Positions 45,251-58,260 of a stretch of 64,000 nucleotides of DNA are shown piece after piece. This DNA comes from Trichostrongylus colubriformis. Lineage: Eukaryota; Nematoda; Chromadorea; Rhabditida; Trichostrongylidae. The notes below the pieces were generated by a model that had not been told where the DNA came from, did not search any database, and was given only the letters and a program-made list of their open reading frames with translations. The stretch is from NCBI GenBank assembly GCA_963978905.1, contig OZ022261.1, positions 33,960,102 to 34,024,101 on the forward strand. The letters are read 5' to 3'. Each line of letters opens with the position of its first letter. Within the stretch, counting starts at the first letter, position 1. The translations under genes and the position numbers were made by a program.

Positions 45251-46264
45251 CCGATCAATCATACCCTATATGTAAACCAGGAGTTTGGTGTGTTTGTTTG
45301 CATGTTTGTTTGTTTGCCTGCTCGTTCGTTTCTCGGTTTTACCAGAAAGACAAGTGTGGGAGGTCAGGTCAAGTCGGGGTTGTGTGGAGCATTCTAAGAT
45401 GCACAGAGCGCACATTTGCAATGTGGGGACCCGCCTACGGTGGGCGGGGCGTTTTCATGTTAATGCCAAAATACTATAAATCATCTCAAAATTGCCGGAC
45501 ATCGGGAGATGGTGAATGACGGGATTATACCTTATATATAAACCAGGAGTTTGGTGTGTTTGTCTGAACGGATTTTTGTCTGCCAGCTCGTTTCTCGCTT
45601 TTGCCAGAAAGGCAAGTGAGGAGGTTAGGTCAAGTTCAGGTTGGTTTGGTTCATGGTCGAAGATGTACAGAGCGCAATGTAGACTCCGCCTACTGTGGGT
45701 GTGGCTTGCGTCAAAATGGTCAATGTTTGGTGTGTAATTATATAATTCGTCTCAAAATTGCTGGAACGTCAGGAAAAAGGGGTGAAGTCGAGTTTGGAGT
45801 GTGTAGCAATTAACAGAGGGCCACCTCCAGAAGGCGGAGCGAGGTCTAGGATGTATTCAGCATATCGCCATCAGAACCTGTCATACCCTGTTTATAAGCA
45901 AGGAGTTTGGTGTGTCTGTCATTTTGTATGTCTGTCTGTCCGAAATTCAGTACCGCCTGAAAAACTAGCGGGGAACTCGGATCACGTTTGGGTCAGGTAG
46001 GGCATAGTAGAAGTTTGCAGAGTACATATGGAATATTTGGGACTCGCCTACTGTGGGTGGGGCTTGCAGTCAAAATATTCGGTATTTGGGGGTGAAAAAT
46101 TGGTGCCTTCGCAATGAGGGACATCTCACAAAACGTTGCATATCTAGGATCTCGAAAGGATCCTTGAGGGATAAATCTGCATATTGGGGCGCACTTTTTG
46201 CCCAAGGCTCAGTAGAAAGAGAGGATTCCTTTCTCCCTCCAGGCTCAGTTTATGATGAGATGCA

Positions 46265-46282
46265 CCCCCCCCCCCCCCCCCC
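46265..46282 (+). repeat. Run of 18 C
   Basis: An uninterrupted C run inside the satellite-like block; its length is likely unstable or hard to sequence. Confidence 0.9.
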
Positions 46283-49200
46283 TCTCGCTTTGCGGCAGAG
46301 CAGAAAATTCCATCGTTCCAAAAGAATGCGAACGTCGAGAAAACTTGGGTAAGCGCGAGGTGAGAGAGTTTTATCTGTATAGTTAAGAGAGGCTCTCCGT
46401 TATTGGGCGGAGCGTGCTCCAAATGGGCGATGCTCACCACGATTAACTTCATATCTCGGCTACAGAGCAGCCTAGAAATCATATCCTTTCATAACCTTTC
46501 ATCATGACCTATATATAAACGAGGAAATTGGTTTGTCTGTTATTCTGTTTGTCCGTCCACCCAAAACTCGACATAATCTGAGAAACAAGCGGGAGAGGTT
46601 GGGTAGCCATGGTAGTAGGAGATGTAGAGAGCGCACATGGACCATGCGAAAATCCCCCGTCCACTCTGAGGGGACATGTGTTGAAATAATCGGTGTTTAT
46701 GTGGAGAATTCTATTGTATAAGTCGTTCCAGAGCCCGGACGTCGCCAAAAATGGAAAGGGGTGAAGGCGAGTTCATGGCGTTTGTCGTAGGTAAGAGAGA
46801 TCCGCCTTCAAGAGCGGAGCATGCAATAGATGAAGTCGTGTTCACTCATGAGAAATTATACTTCCTCCAAATAGCGGTCTGAGCACCGGGTAAAAGCTGA
46901 GCAATGTTTGACCGTGACAAAAACATACCAAATTAAAAGGATAGACGGAGCAAGCTGGGATATTGTTTGAAAATATTGGTTTTCGAGCGGAAGGCTGATA
47001 ATGGCTAATCAACCATACCATTGAGTGAGTTTCCAAGAAGGTGAAATCCTTAGCCTCAATCTATCATACCCCATATATAAACCAGGAGTTTGGTGCCTTG
47101 TACTGTTGTGTGTTTGTCCGCTCGCTTCTTGGTTCTACCACAAAGACAAGTGGAGGAGGTCAGGTCAAGTATGGGTTAGGTGGGGTATGGTTCAAGATGT
47201 ACAGAGCGCACACGGAACATATGGGACTCCGCCCACAGTAGGGGTGTGCGCCAAATTGTCCTCGGAGTTGCTCGGGAGAAGGTGGACCAAGATGAATCCG
47301 GGTATATGGAGCAGTTGATGGAAACCCACCTTCAATGGGCGGAGCGTGCTCCAAGTGGGCGGTGAGTGGCGACCCGCCCATAATGGGCGGAGCAAGCAAA
47401 CGAAATCGCATTTATTCATGAAACATTATAATTCTTCTCTAGAGCGATCTGGGAACCGGGTGAAAACCGAAGTAATGTGTAACAGCTCAAACGGCATAAA
47501 TTATGCCAAATGATCACGATAGGCGGAGCCTTCGCTACGGTGTTGATTGAAAATATCAGTGTTTGTGCCGAAGGCTGGAAACGGCTTATGGACCATATTA
47601 TTGATTAAGTGCTCTCATAAAAGTTGAAATACTACAACATTATGCATCATCGATCGATATTGATTGAAAATATTGGTTTTGTGCAGGAGGTGTCTTTACC
47701 GCACACTGCTTCACTGGACCATGTCAGACTCCGCCCACTGTGGACACTGTGGACGGGGCCTGCGTTAAAAAGTTCGGCGTATGCAAAATCCTATAATTCG
47801 TTTCAAAAGAGCTCAGGAGTCGGCATATCATTACCTATATATAAACCAGTTGTTGTGTCAGCCAAGTTGTCTGTCTGTTCACAAGAGACTCTTTACTGCG
47901 TGGAAAACGAGCGGTGAAAGTCAGGTCGTGTTAGGGTTGGATAGGTTTTGCTAAGAGATGTATAGGGCGCACATGGACTTTGTCAGACTCCGCCCACAGT
48001 GAGCGGGGCGTGCGTTAAAATGTTCGGTGTCTAGATGCAAAATCCTATAATTCGTTCAAAAAAAAAACGGGCCTAGGAGTCGGGATAAGGTTGACTATGA
48101 AGAATCATCATAATCTCTATATAAACCAAGAGTATGGTGTGTCTGTCATGTTCTGTCTGTGCATCCGGAACTAGTACTGCCTGAAGAACAAGCGAGGAGT
48201 CAGGTCAAGTTATGGTTAGGTGGGTATTGCTAAGAGATGAACAGATAGCATACGAACTCAGGTCAGCATTAGTATCCATGAAAGAGGCCTTGGCACAAGG
48301 GCGGAGCGCACCCTTCCAACACGGCCTTGAGGCCAAGAAAAAAATCGGCTGAAATGACCAATGTCCAAGTTATCTCAAACACACTTAAAGTGAGTGAAAA
48401 CTCGTTTACAATGGGGGAGGCGTGATGCGGTAATGGGTACTGAATTCACCGAAAAGAAGTAATTCTCATCGACTCACTGAAGCCCATGGTGCTACGCGCA
48501 CAGTAGTGTGCGCCAGCCAACTGGTTATCCCCATATATATGAAACGCTTCGTATGTCTGTACGTCCCTCCGTCCATCTGTCACGAAATTTGGTATTACCA
48601 GGTGAGCTTCGCGGTCTACATCGCGTTACGGGGTATATTGCGAAGCGGGCTATGGGCAAAATGATGTAAAGAAATTTCACAGCAATGTGGTTTGACGTCA
48701 ATCGATAGAGTTTACAATTGTGCTGACGGTATTCCATTAACAGCCTTCACTCTAAGGCTCATCTTAGCAATACAGTAGGTATCGATTTGCATGCAATAAG
48801 CCTTATAGAATGTGAGCTTCCGCAACTGTGTCATCCACTGGTGTGGTCCATCACATTGCCCGGCCTCCGTACGAAAATCGACAATTATGACCCATGGCAC
48901 ATGATGCTGCAAATTTCCAACTTTAATGGGATCCCATTACCTATTTACATGTCTTTGCACGGTAACTGTTTTCGATCGATGTCGACCAATAGGACTTCAT
49001 TAAAGTTCTGCAACAGCGTCACCTATCGGTGTGACTCACTGATCATCTTTCAGAATTTCATCTCCTATGGGGCACTCACTCAGTGGTATGGTCCATGGGC
49101 CGTTTCCAGCCTTCTGCGCAAAAACCGATATTTTCAACCAATATCTGGGTGGTGCATGATGCTGCAGGATGTCAACATCTAGGGCAGGGGAGGGCACTCA

Positions 49201-50690
49201 CCCAGTGATATGGTCTGGTATGGTCCATAAGCCGTTTCCAGCCTTTTGCGTAGAAACCGATATTTTCAAGCAATATCCTGATGACGCTCTGCCCACCGTG
49301 ATCAGATCACGTTATTTAGTCACTCTAGCAGCTTTGAATTACTTCAGCTTTCTCCGGCACACTAGACCGCTCTGGAGCAATATTAAATTTCTTATGAGTG
49401 AGCACGATATTGTTGATTGCACGCTCCTCCCATTGTAGGCGGGTCTCCACTTACCTCAACAACGTGCAGCACCGCCTGGACATCGCTGATCTCCCTCAAT
49501 TTTTTCGCAGTTTCTGGGCCGCTCCTGAGGCAACTTATGAAAGCTCGTAGTAAGCAGCACCTGCGTGGAGCGCCTCCCCCTCCTCCACTGGAGGCGGGTA
49601 TTCTTCATCTGCTACATACACAATTAACTCTTTTGGCCCACTTTATCCCGACTCCTGGGCTCTTCTGGATGGAATTACAGCGAATTATAGAATTATGCCT
49701 CCAAACATCGAGAATTTCAAAAATTTCAACGCACGCCCGCCCACAGAGGACGGGAGGGGGGCTGACATTGACATGGTCCATACACCACCTGTTCATCTCT
49801 TGGCAAGACCTACTTAACTCTAACTTGACCTGACTTCCTCACTTGTTCTTCACGCAGTATTGAGTTTCAAGTGCACAGACAGACGACATGACAGACGCAC
49901 CAAAATCCTGGTTTATATATAGGTAATGACGATACTTCATCTGCTACATACACCCTTCACTCATTTTGGCCCACTTCAACCGACGCCTGGGCTCTTCTGG
50001 AGCAAGTTATGAATTTTATATCTTAACACCGAAGATTGTAACGCACGCCCGCCCACAAAGGGCGGAGTCTGACAAAGTCCATGTGTACCCTGAACAATTC
50101 CCACCAACCCTAACCTAACCCACTCTTGAGCCGACATTTCCCGCTATTTTCTGGTTATGTCGAGTTTCGGGTGGACAGAGAGTTTTCATTAAGGTATGAT
50201 ATGAAAAACGACCTGTGGAGATGGGGAAAAGTGTGGTATGGGTAGGGCATAGGACAGGAAGTAATGGCCACACATGCACCCTGTTAAGATCCGCCTAAGA
50301 CGGGCGGGGCGTGCAGCGGAATGTTTCGTTTTCAAATTGAAAATTGTAGATTGGGTTCGAGTGTTCCCCGAACAAGGGAGAAAGATGGGTTAAGGTCACG
50401 ATGTGTTCTCCAAGGTCAAGAAAGAATCTTTGGCACAGTGAGTGGAACATTTGTAGCGAAAGAGGGAGCCTGGACATCACATAAAAAGAAACGATCTGTG
50501 GAGATGGGGACAAGTTTGAGATAGGTAGGGTAAGCTTAACTAGGTTTATGTGTGCTCCTTACTTCTTGTGCTATGCCCTCCATCTCCAAACTCGTCCCCA
50601 TCTCCACACGCTATTTTTCATATAATGCTCAAGGCTCCGCCCACCACCGTAAAATTTCCGCCCATCGTTGACAATTCTCTCCCTTCATAG

Positions 50691-52304
50691 CCCCACCTAC
50701 TATCAACTACAGGGAAAAAGAAAGGAAATGACTCATTGCGCTCAGCTGATAGTTTTCGGAGCAGTACGAAGTATTCAACACGTTGGTGATATGTAACTCC
50801 CTTGTGTCATAGGCCATTTGTTTAGAAAAAGAAACATGAGGAATCGGCTTTTTGTCACTCTTTTGAAATGACCTCGCGGGGAGTAGGGTGAACGGTGTCA
50901 TTTGCCTCACAGCAATTGAGATCAGGGTCAGGCCCCGTCAAAGAATCCCCGACAGCCGGGTGGTCCGCTGAGGGGGAGGTCGTTATCGTAGTGATAGGCA
51001 GTGTTCAATGGAATTTCTGAGACTCAGGATTCCACTTGTAAAGAGGAGAACTGACTTGCATGGTTCGAATCCGAGATTAATACTTACTTTAATATTCACT
51101 TGAAAATCTCAAAGAATATACAAGAACGGTAACCCACTAATAGGAAATAAGGTAGGACAAAACAGCTTTGGTCTAGGTGTTTGACACGATATTGTAGAGA
51201 GGGAAACTTATGAGCAGCGCAAAAGATAAACAGGGTCAAAGGACGCGCTGTCCCTTTGGTCATCGCGGAGTTGCGGAATGTGAACAAGGGTCAAGCTTCT
51301 AGATCCAAACGCGCGTAACTTACGTTGTGGTGCGAGGTCCATACTTTATAACTTGTTCACAGCCTACATTTTCAAGACGACCAAGGGAATAGTGTCCCCA
51401 TTAACCTGATGCATTGTCTATGGAAACCTCATACGTGGCACATCTCATAGCGAAGCCAGCCAACAGTTATCTCCCTCGCGTGGTCTGCTGGCACTGGAAT
51501 TACGTTCAATGAGTACTACGATTGTAGCACGTTCATTGGTGCTAGTGAGCCTCTGCACGCACCGGAATGACGTTGGTATTCGCTAAGATTGGGAATGAGA
51601 TCCTTGTGCATGGCGCATCCCACAGCGAGGCCGGCCAACTCTAGTCGCCATCCCGTTGGACGTCTGATAGCGAATGATGTGTACTGAAGGCGTTTCAGAC
51701 GCATGGATCATTTTCCACAAGGATTCGTGGGAGGATCCCGTCACTTCAACGTAAAAAGTTTCCCTCGACTGACTTCCTTCGATATGACTTCTTTCTTTTT
51801 GAAGATTTGATATAATATTAGAAAGCAGCAACATCGCAGATTCTGCACCGGAAACAGCACTCATAAAGTTATGCTTGAAAGAAGTTACAACCATTTGAAG
51901 TGGAGCACTTCAAAATCTTCCCAAATCTTCCTGGACTGGATTTGCATTTAGAGAACTACACGGCCATTAAAAAAATTTAGCGGCCAGTACATTCGGCTAT
52001 GCCAGCTACTGTGAAAACAGCTTACATGTCTTCGGTATATTGAGTTTCAGGAATGTCACAAATCTTTAAAAAGGTTCAAAATCATTATAACTCCTTAACC
52101 CTTATTTTTCATCTTTCGTTCCTGCCTAATTACTTGTAGGCTTTTACTTCGTCCATTATATTACCTATTATCTTTATTTTATTACATTATCTATCGCTTG
52201 TTTGAGCCCATCCTTATCCACTCTATGTATTTATCCTTTACTTATATCCTCTTATCTGCCAGTAGGAGATGAGTACATGACCCATGGTCGGTGACGCTTC
52301 CGTT
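50691..52304. other. No gene established
   Basis: It contains a G-rich repeat piece related to gcy intron 5 (about 50960-51030) and a weak pair of direct repeats near 51420-51550 and 51595-51720 (GCGCATCCCACAGCGAGGCC-like). Confidence 0.4.
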
Positions 52305-52762
52305 CTAGAACGGAGTTTCAAGTTTGTGAGTTCTCTTTATTAGGTTCTTGTTTTTCATAGTCATGAGCTTGGTCTCAGTTTTTTCACGGTGGGCTCTTAA
52401 TTTCCTTGTTGAATAGTGACTGGGCAGAAAACCATAGAAATACCGGATCCTGAGGTTATCTTGGATAGGGGAAGTCAATACGAAGATTTTCCTTGCCTCT
52501 TTGAGTGCATGATTATCTTTACAATGTCTTGAAAAACAAGATGATGAATAGCTTTGGTGCTTCGGCGTTTCTTTTCTTGGAATCTTCACGTACACCTTTA
52601 CCCAGAACCCGTAAACCTCCGTGCAATAATGCAGCAAATACGTATGATGCTCATCACTGCTCAGATTGGCTAAACTAGCCTGTTGTTCATATTCATGAAC
52701 TTCTCTTATGTGCTTGGATGAACCGTGATACCATTGGATAAAGGTCAGTAGGCAACCTCGAT
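52305..52762 (-). CDS. Uninterrupted uncharacterised minus-strand ORF, about 150 codons
   Basis: The frame reads FDRGCLLTFIQWYHGSSKHI, later KIPRKETPKHQSYSSSCFSR, LTSPIQDNLRIRYFYGFLPS and a basic tail REKTETKLMTMKNKNLIKRT before its stop at 52305. The composition is protein-like, Lys/Arg-rich at the C-terminus, and free of stops. Upstream codons run into the end of a palindromic repeat at 52764, so the natural start is missing or lies in another exon. No family is recognised. It could be a terminal exon, a truncated gene or a domesticated repeat fragment. Confidence 0.38.
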
Positions 52763-52763
52763 C

Positions 52764-53445
52764 AAAGACACACGCGGTGATCAAATTAGTGGCTTATTTT
52801 CTTGGAGCGAATAGGCTCTTGGACAACTGCTAAGGCTTCACCTTTGCTGTGGCTTTACGGTGCATCCTTACGCTGTTGTGCCCACTTGAACCCAAGCTGG
52901 CCACGCCCAGACAACCAACCCACCTAGCCTTTGACGAACAATTATCCAACGTGGCGCTCACTTGACGAATGAAACTTGCGATAGAAGGACAAAATGAGAA
53001 AGTTTTTTGGCTTAATCTTGAGATGCGCTACAAATTCTAGTTCCATTCAGAATTGTGGAGGGTGGCAAATGTGATGTGGCCTATACAATGACCTGCGGTG
53101 GCCAGCTGATGCACAAGTCGGTGCTTTTATCTTTCCAGACGAGTCTGATACCAATTTGCCGACCCCGGAGGGATGAAGGCTTGGTCGGCCTGGGCGGGCG
53201 CTGATGCTGGATTTGATTCCCTCACCATGAGAGTTGGGTGCACGCCACCTGCCACTACACCAAATCACACCTAGCCTCAGACGAACGATTATTCAACGTG
53301 GAGGCAATTTGGAGATGGAAATAAATTGCAAATTCGTTTTTCCAAGACCAGGTATGATTTCGTTGGGTGAGCGTGACTTGGTTGTGTTCAAGCAGGGTGC
53401 AACGTACCGCAACACCGTGAGGATGCACAGTGCAGCCTGAGCAGT
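52764..53445. repeat. Foldback repeat with CAACAAAG ends, copy 3 (expanded)
   Basis: The left arm begins AAAGACACACGCGGTGATCA. The right arm contains GGTTGTGTTCAAGCAGGGTG and ends near GCAGTTATCTGAGG. The centre is enlarged by unrelated sequence (53040-53250). Confidence 0.65.
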
Positions 53446-53449
53446 TATC

Positions 53450-53905
53450 TGAGGCTGCGTTCACACCTCGCGCAGTGACGAAGGCACCGGCGACGGCAGT
53501 ACTGTGCCGATGGCACCGGCAGCGACGGATCAACATCATGTGTCTGCCGCCGACCACTTCGGGTCTCTCGTAACGCGGTCCGTTTGTAAAACACTCGACC
53601 AAACCACACTACAGTGTGAGGATCTTGGCGACAGATACGAATTCAGATTCGAATTGCGGCCTAGTACCACACTATGTGTGAGGATAGTGGTGAGAGACCA
53701 CGAATTCGAATTCAAATCTTGGCATGGTGCCAAAGCTTGGCAAGATTCGAATATGAATTCTTGGGCACTCGCTGTGACCATTTTACTGCAGTGTGGTAAG
53801 ATCGAGCGTTCCACAAACGAAGCGCTCCACCAGAGTGCCGCCATCGTTGGTGGCAGGCACGATTTTGACACCACCGCTGCTGGTGCCGAAACAACTCTTT
53901 GAGTA
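53450..53905. repeat. Foldback repeat with nested small palindromes
   Basis: The left side (GGCACCGGCGACGGCAGTAC) pairs roughly with the right side (ACCACCGCTGCTGGTGCCG). Inside lie several short palindromes such as CGAATTCGAATTC and CTTGGCATGGTGCCAAAG. The 132-codon and 164-codon frames on the two strands are mirror artefacts. Confidence 0.6.
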
Positions 53906-54452
53906 AGGTCACAAGGATATTCTCCGATGAAGGTCAGTACGATGCAACACAACAGTGTGCAACTTTCTTTGTTGTGCCAACGAATTTGCTGGATGGTTAT
54001 TAGTGGCTCAGGATTTAAAATTTTATCCACTACACCACCAAACTCCTCATTTCTAGCGGTTCCGGAGGAACATCAAGGAAACGGCCGAAGAAACCCCGTG
54101 CGACGAAACAGAACTCACCCAGTTCACTACCTCGAGAACGAAACGCTGCTACACCGTGTCAGTTATTGTCAGTGAATAAGATATGCCATGCTGTCCTTAT
54201 ACATATGTATAGTATAATGGGTAGTATATAGTATATGCAGAGAATGCAGGCGACGGTCTGACTCTCCGCGAAGTCGTTTCCTTTGCGTTTTGCTAAACTT
54301 TTTCTAGTGGCTCCTGGAGTATTTGCATTTCTACGTAAGCCGTTTTGCCGCTCTTGGTGGTATGAAGTGTGGTCAAGTGATAGGCTGAGCGGTTTTTTTC
54401 ACAACTAGCTTGTCCGATCGGTGACTTTGAAAGTATATGGATTGTCTCACTA

Positions 54453-54886
54453 CTTAAAGGAGTCGTCCACGGAAAATGAGTTTTTGTGTTACCGATATAT
54501 TTATGTTGTATTTGCCTAATGTTGGCCTCATGCAAAATTTCACGTGAAAAAATGTGAATCTGGCTGAGATACAGCACCACAAAGTGCGGTCCCAGTGGGC
54601 GGGGCCTCCGTGTAAAAGCCTCGTCCCGTCTTCCGCCGCCGTTGGGAACGGAGAGTGGAACTGTTTACGTAACCTTCTGTTCCTACAGTGCGTCTCAGAC
54701 CACGGCGGACGCGGTACGAGGCTTTTACACGGAGGCCCCGCCCACTGGGACCGCACTTTGTGGTGCTGTATCTCAGCCAGATTCACATTTTTTCGCGTGA
54801 AATTTTGCATGAGGCCAACATTAGGCAAATACAACATAAATATATGGGAAACACAAAAACTCATTTTCCGTGGACGATTCCCTTAA
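54453..54886. repeat. 435-bp near-perfect palindrome, copy 2
   Basis: This is almost the same sequence as 13063-13497, differing by scattered substitutions (for example GAGTCGTCC for GAATCGTCC at the left end). Arms of about 200 bp. It lies in a repeat-rich stretch with no nearby gene. Confidence 0.88.
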
Positions 54887-55879
54887 ATTGATTCACTATG
54901 TTTGCCGTGGCAAGAGGCAGCAGTGAGACCAATTGTTGTGGCTGATCGAGTGCTTGTGACACAAAGGACTGTGAAGACATTTTCAAGTGCGTGTCGACCA
55001 TAAAAAAAACTTTTGTTTTTCTCTCATTATATATTGGAGTACCACATTTGCTCATGAAAAGCTCAAGTTAGCCTACAGGAGGGTATCGAACATGATGGAT
55101 GTGGAATAAGCTCTCATCACTTAAACACGCCATATTTTGAAGGGACTTTCAAGCGGCATTATCGAAGTAGAAGTTTTTTGCAAAGCCCATTGAAAACTCA
55201 AGAAAACGCAGTCACAGTGGCTCTGCAAAGACCCAAACCATCGTCTGCAGTTCATGTAGTGGGAATCTTCCCTCCATGCCAGGCGCTTGCTGGCATCGTA
55301 CCCTCCTGTGTTGCGTCGTACTGACTCTTCGAGGAAGGCTCTGTAATCTTATTCAAAGAATCGCTGAGGAAACTTGGAAGCCAAATTCAAGATCGGCGTC
55401 CGAAAATACATTGGTCGGTAAGTGTAAGGCTGTTGCAAAATGTATGCAGGTTTTGATTTTTTTTTTGTTTTAATACGAATTTGTTGTTTCAGTGCAACGT
55501 GTTACTTGCCACTCGGAAACTTTTTTCGCTCTTTTAGAAATATTTGCCAAACATTATTATAATGTCTTTCTTCAGTCAATGATTTGGATTTCGATTGCAG
55601 ATGTAGAAACGTGAATTTCGCGGTGATTTTTTTCTGTGAATTTGATCTATGGCGTAGTGCAGCTCAAACCACTCGGAACATCAACGAAGTTTGGAGCAAG
55701 TAAAGTGTCATCAAATCAAGGTGCAATATCAAATGATTCGCTCTGGCTATCAGCCTAGAGGAAGAGAGCAAGTGGTCTGCAGCCGGTCTTATCCATTACA
55801 AGCTTCTGTAATGGGATGGAACGGTTACGACGGGGAAGTTTAACAAATCGGCAAAATGCGCCAGAAAATCCGACATTTG

Positions 55880-56084
55880 TGCCTGAGATGTGCCCGAGAT
55901 TAGTCAGTATGAAGGGACCAGTTCTCATTCACGCACAACGAACCCTGCGAAAGTTTAAGGAATTCGGCTACGAAACTCTACTTCACTCCACTCATCATAT
56001 CTCATCGGACCTCTCCTCCACCGACTATAACTCCTCAAGCACCTGGACAATTTTCTCCAATTTTCTCCACAAGAATGATGCATA
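55880..56084 (+). pseudogene. Mariner transposase remnant
   Basis: The frame reads PRLVSMKGPVLIHAQRTLRK, FKEFGYETLLH and then SSDLSSTDYN, matching the mariner stretch around the second and third catalytic aspartates. The HDN of the second catalytic site is replaced by HAQ. Only this piece is recognisable. Confidence 0.6.
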
Positions 56085-56085
56085 A

Positions 56086-57493
56086 CCAAGACAATGTCAA
56101 AAAGACTTCGCTGACTTTATCGCCTCTAGAGCCCCGAACATCTATGCTAGCGGCAGAAATAAACTTGCGTCTTGGTGGCAAATTGTGGTGATCTGATGTT
56201 TTTTGTTTCGATAGATAAGTTCAACTCTGAGCTAGGTTACGCTCATTTGAAGTTAGGGTGAGACCTGCATCTCTTTTGTGCAACGAGCTAATATCTTATT
56301 ACAAAAGGCCACTTCCTTCCGTTAACGAACGGTATTCTCCGCATTCCTTGTCCGTTAAGGTAGCGAAATCTGGCACCAGTACAGGCTTTGTGGGAGACAG
56401 TTTGACATAAAAGCCCATTCAAATATTTTTACTACTCAGATAACTGGATCAGCGGTACATCAATTCATTGGGGGCAAAACCAACCTTTCGAGACCTCTCA
56501 AGAGTCACGCTGAGATTTCAAAGATTCTATCTTTCCATTTCATTCCTTGTTTGATTATTTTATTTTTACTTGTTTTTTCACTGATATTATGTTCGTCGTG
56601 CTCAGTAAATGTTTGGTAGTGGACGACAAATACGAGCGCCCTCAGTTGTAAAATGTTTCACATGGCTGCTGCGGAAATCCATCGCGATTATGATGATCAG
56701 CCTCCTCCGCCTCAATCAATTTCATTGTTCTATCGGCGTTGTAATGAGGTTGCGTTTTTGAGCCTTGCTGGCTGTTTCGTCACGTCTCTAGACCGCAATA
56801 TCACCGTGCTAGATATCAGATTGTAACCAAGATATACAACGATGCTCTCACTCATTATGCACTTACAGTGTACTGGAACCTTCAAATGAATACTTTTTGC
56901 GTGTTGCATGTTGATGATGATGACTGATTTCACTGGATGGCGGCCATGATAAGCCAAGCAGTTCATTTGAACTATTCGCCAGAGTCCGTCTTGACGAATG
57001 TGAATGCCAGTCAGTTCCCTTCTGCCACATGAAAGTGCTTCGAGAGCTTTCTGCCTCAGCTAATCTATACCAAGTATAATTTAGTGCAGTTATAGCCGAG
57101 TTGTCCAGCATTTTGGGGCACTCTCAGTGTGAACATAAAACACTGTGTAGTACTTTTAGTACGCACGCACAACACAGGAGCTCACAACATTTTGTATACC
57201 AGAAATGCTCCTCACCATTTTGAAAAGGGAGATCTTCGATACTTTGGGAGCATGACGAAGGTTTTTGTCTCAGAAGATACGAAACGGCAAAAAACATTCA
57301 TTTGTCATTTGTCGTTGTACTGCTCTTAGTGCTCATGTCACAGGTTTGCTTTACTCACCTCTTTTAAACCAGTCAAACACCGCTTCGAAGAGGCCCTTTC
57401 ACTTACGCAGTGTAAATCTGCTCACAAAAAACAGCATCGCCTATCCGGCTGCCACTTCTACACGAAGTACATTAGCCAACAAGGGGATTTACT
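56086..57493. other. No gene established
   Basis: Overlapping - frames at 56730-57111 and + frames at 57129-57585. None has a phase-consistent splice structure apart from the - exon ending at 57494. Confidence 0.4.
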
Positions 57494-58193
57494 TCACGAA
57501 CAAGCCAGAAAACTCTGTTCTCTTCTTAATTTTCCGCAGGAGAAACGTACGCAGAACTCCTTCAAATGTCTCGCGTACTTCATAGTTACTCTTTGTATGT
57601 AAATAGCATATGAACTATGGTGTATCGTTATTAAGCACTATAATTCTCGCCCTAAATTTCCAAAAATAAACGCGGATCCGACTCTTTTTCGTTTTTTCGT
57701 AATAATTGGATTTCTGAGCCTAATTTCTATTTGAAGCGTATGCCATTGAACTCACCTCGTCCATCCACGCTCACCGTAATTATTCCAGCAGGCAAATGCG
57801 CATACTTATAGTATCCCACAGTTTTTGAATAAGTATCCCATACTGAATAGCGACCATACAGATCATGATGCTCCTTAGAGAGTACGATCGCTTCGATAGC
57901 AATTTTCCTAAAAGGTCGTTGTCACTTCTAAGCCTCCGTCTGAAGACCAAATCTACTTTCTACTGAAGTGAGAACTTCAGGAAAGCCCTTTCGATGATAA
58001 ATCCACTCATGCTCATAAGAACCAATTATTGTAATAAGTCTTTCCGCATCTCTTGGAACTCATGCACGTTATCTCTCTTAGCCGAGCTATCAATTCCTTT
58101 CCCCGGCCCTTTGATCTCCTCATAATAAGTTGGCTCATTGGGAAGGATGAGACAGTACACCAGTCGACCCTTCACACTGATACCCCTAGCCAT
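57494..58193 (-). CDS. Uncharacterised gene or pseudogene on the minus strand
   Basis: ATG at 58193 opens a frame MARGISVKGRLVYCLILPNE running to KRDNVHEFQ and a stop at about 58026. From about 58044 another frame reads DAERLITIIGSYEHEWIYHR and KGFPEVLTSVE, so either an exon boundary or a frameshift lies there. A clean exon follows at 57907-57756 (TTTTAG acceptor, GTGAGT donor) reading KIAIEAIVLSKEHHDLYGRY, SVWDTYSKTVGYYKYAHLPA and GIITVSVDGR. It joins in phase to a terminal exon 57588-57494 reading VTMKYARHLKEFCVRFSCGK to FLACS-stop. The last two exons look convincingly coding; the first part is uncertain. I do not recognise the family. A recently broken gene is possible. Confidence 0.45.
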
Positions 58194-58260
58194 TGTACCT
58201 TATCATTATTTTTTATGACGTTTTCATGACAAGCTGGGTTTAGTGATATATGTTTTTATT

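Larger units (their letters stand above)
44330..50690. repeat. Satellite-like block of TATATAAACCAGGAGTTTGG units
   Basis: The motif TATATAAACCAGGAGTTTGG (or close variants) recurs in + orientation near 44365, 45268, 45530, 45890, 46508, 47070, 47830, 48115 and 48530, each followed by a TGTCTGTC-rich tract and one or more GGGCGGGGC boxes. After about 48.8 kb the same pieces appear inverted (for example near 49905, CCTGGTTTATATATAGG). Spacing is irregular, 265-760 bp. No gene is visible in the block. Confidence 0.8.

Noticed and set aside
44330..50690. TATATAAA and GGGCGG motifs as promoters
   Set aside because: They recur as parts of the repeat unit and no gene follows any of them.
53504..54030. 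132- and 164-codon frames on opposite strands
   Set aside because: They lie across a foldback with nested palindromes, and the frames mirror each other.
55276..55417. ATG exon with a perfect GTAAGT donor and signal-peptide-like start
   Set aside because: The same sequence (TLLCCIVLT-like) recurs antisense near 53880-53950, so it is more likely part of a dispersed repeat.
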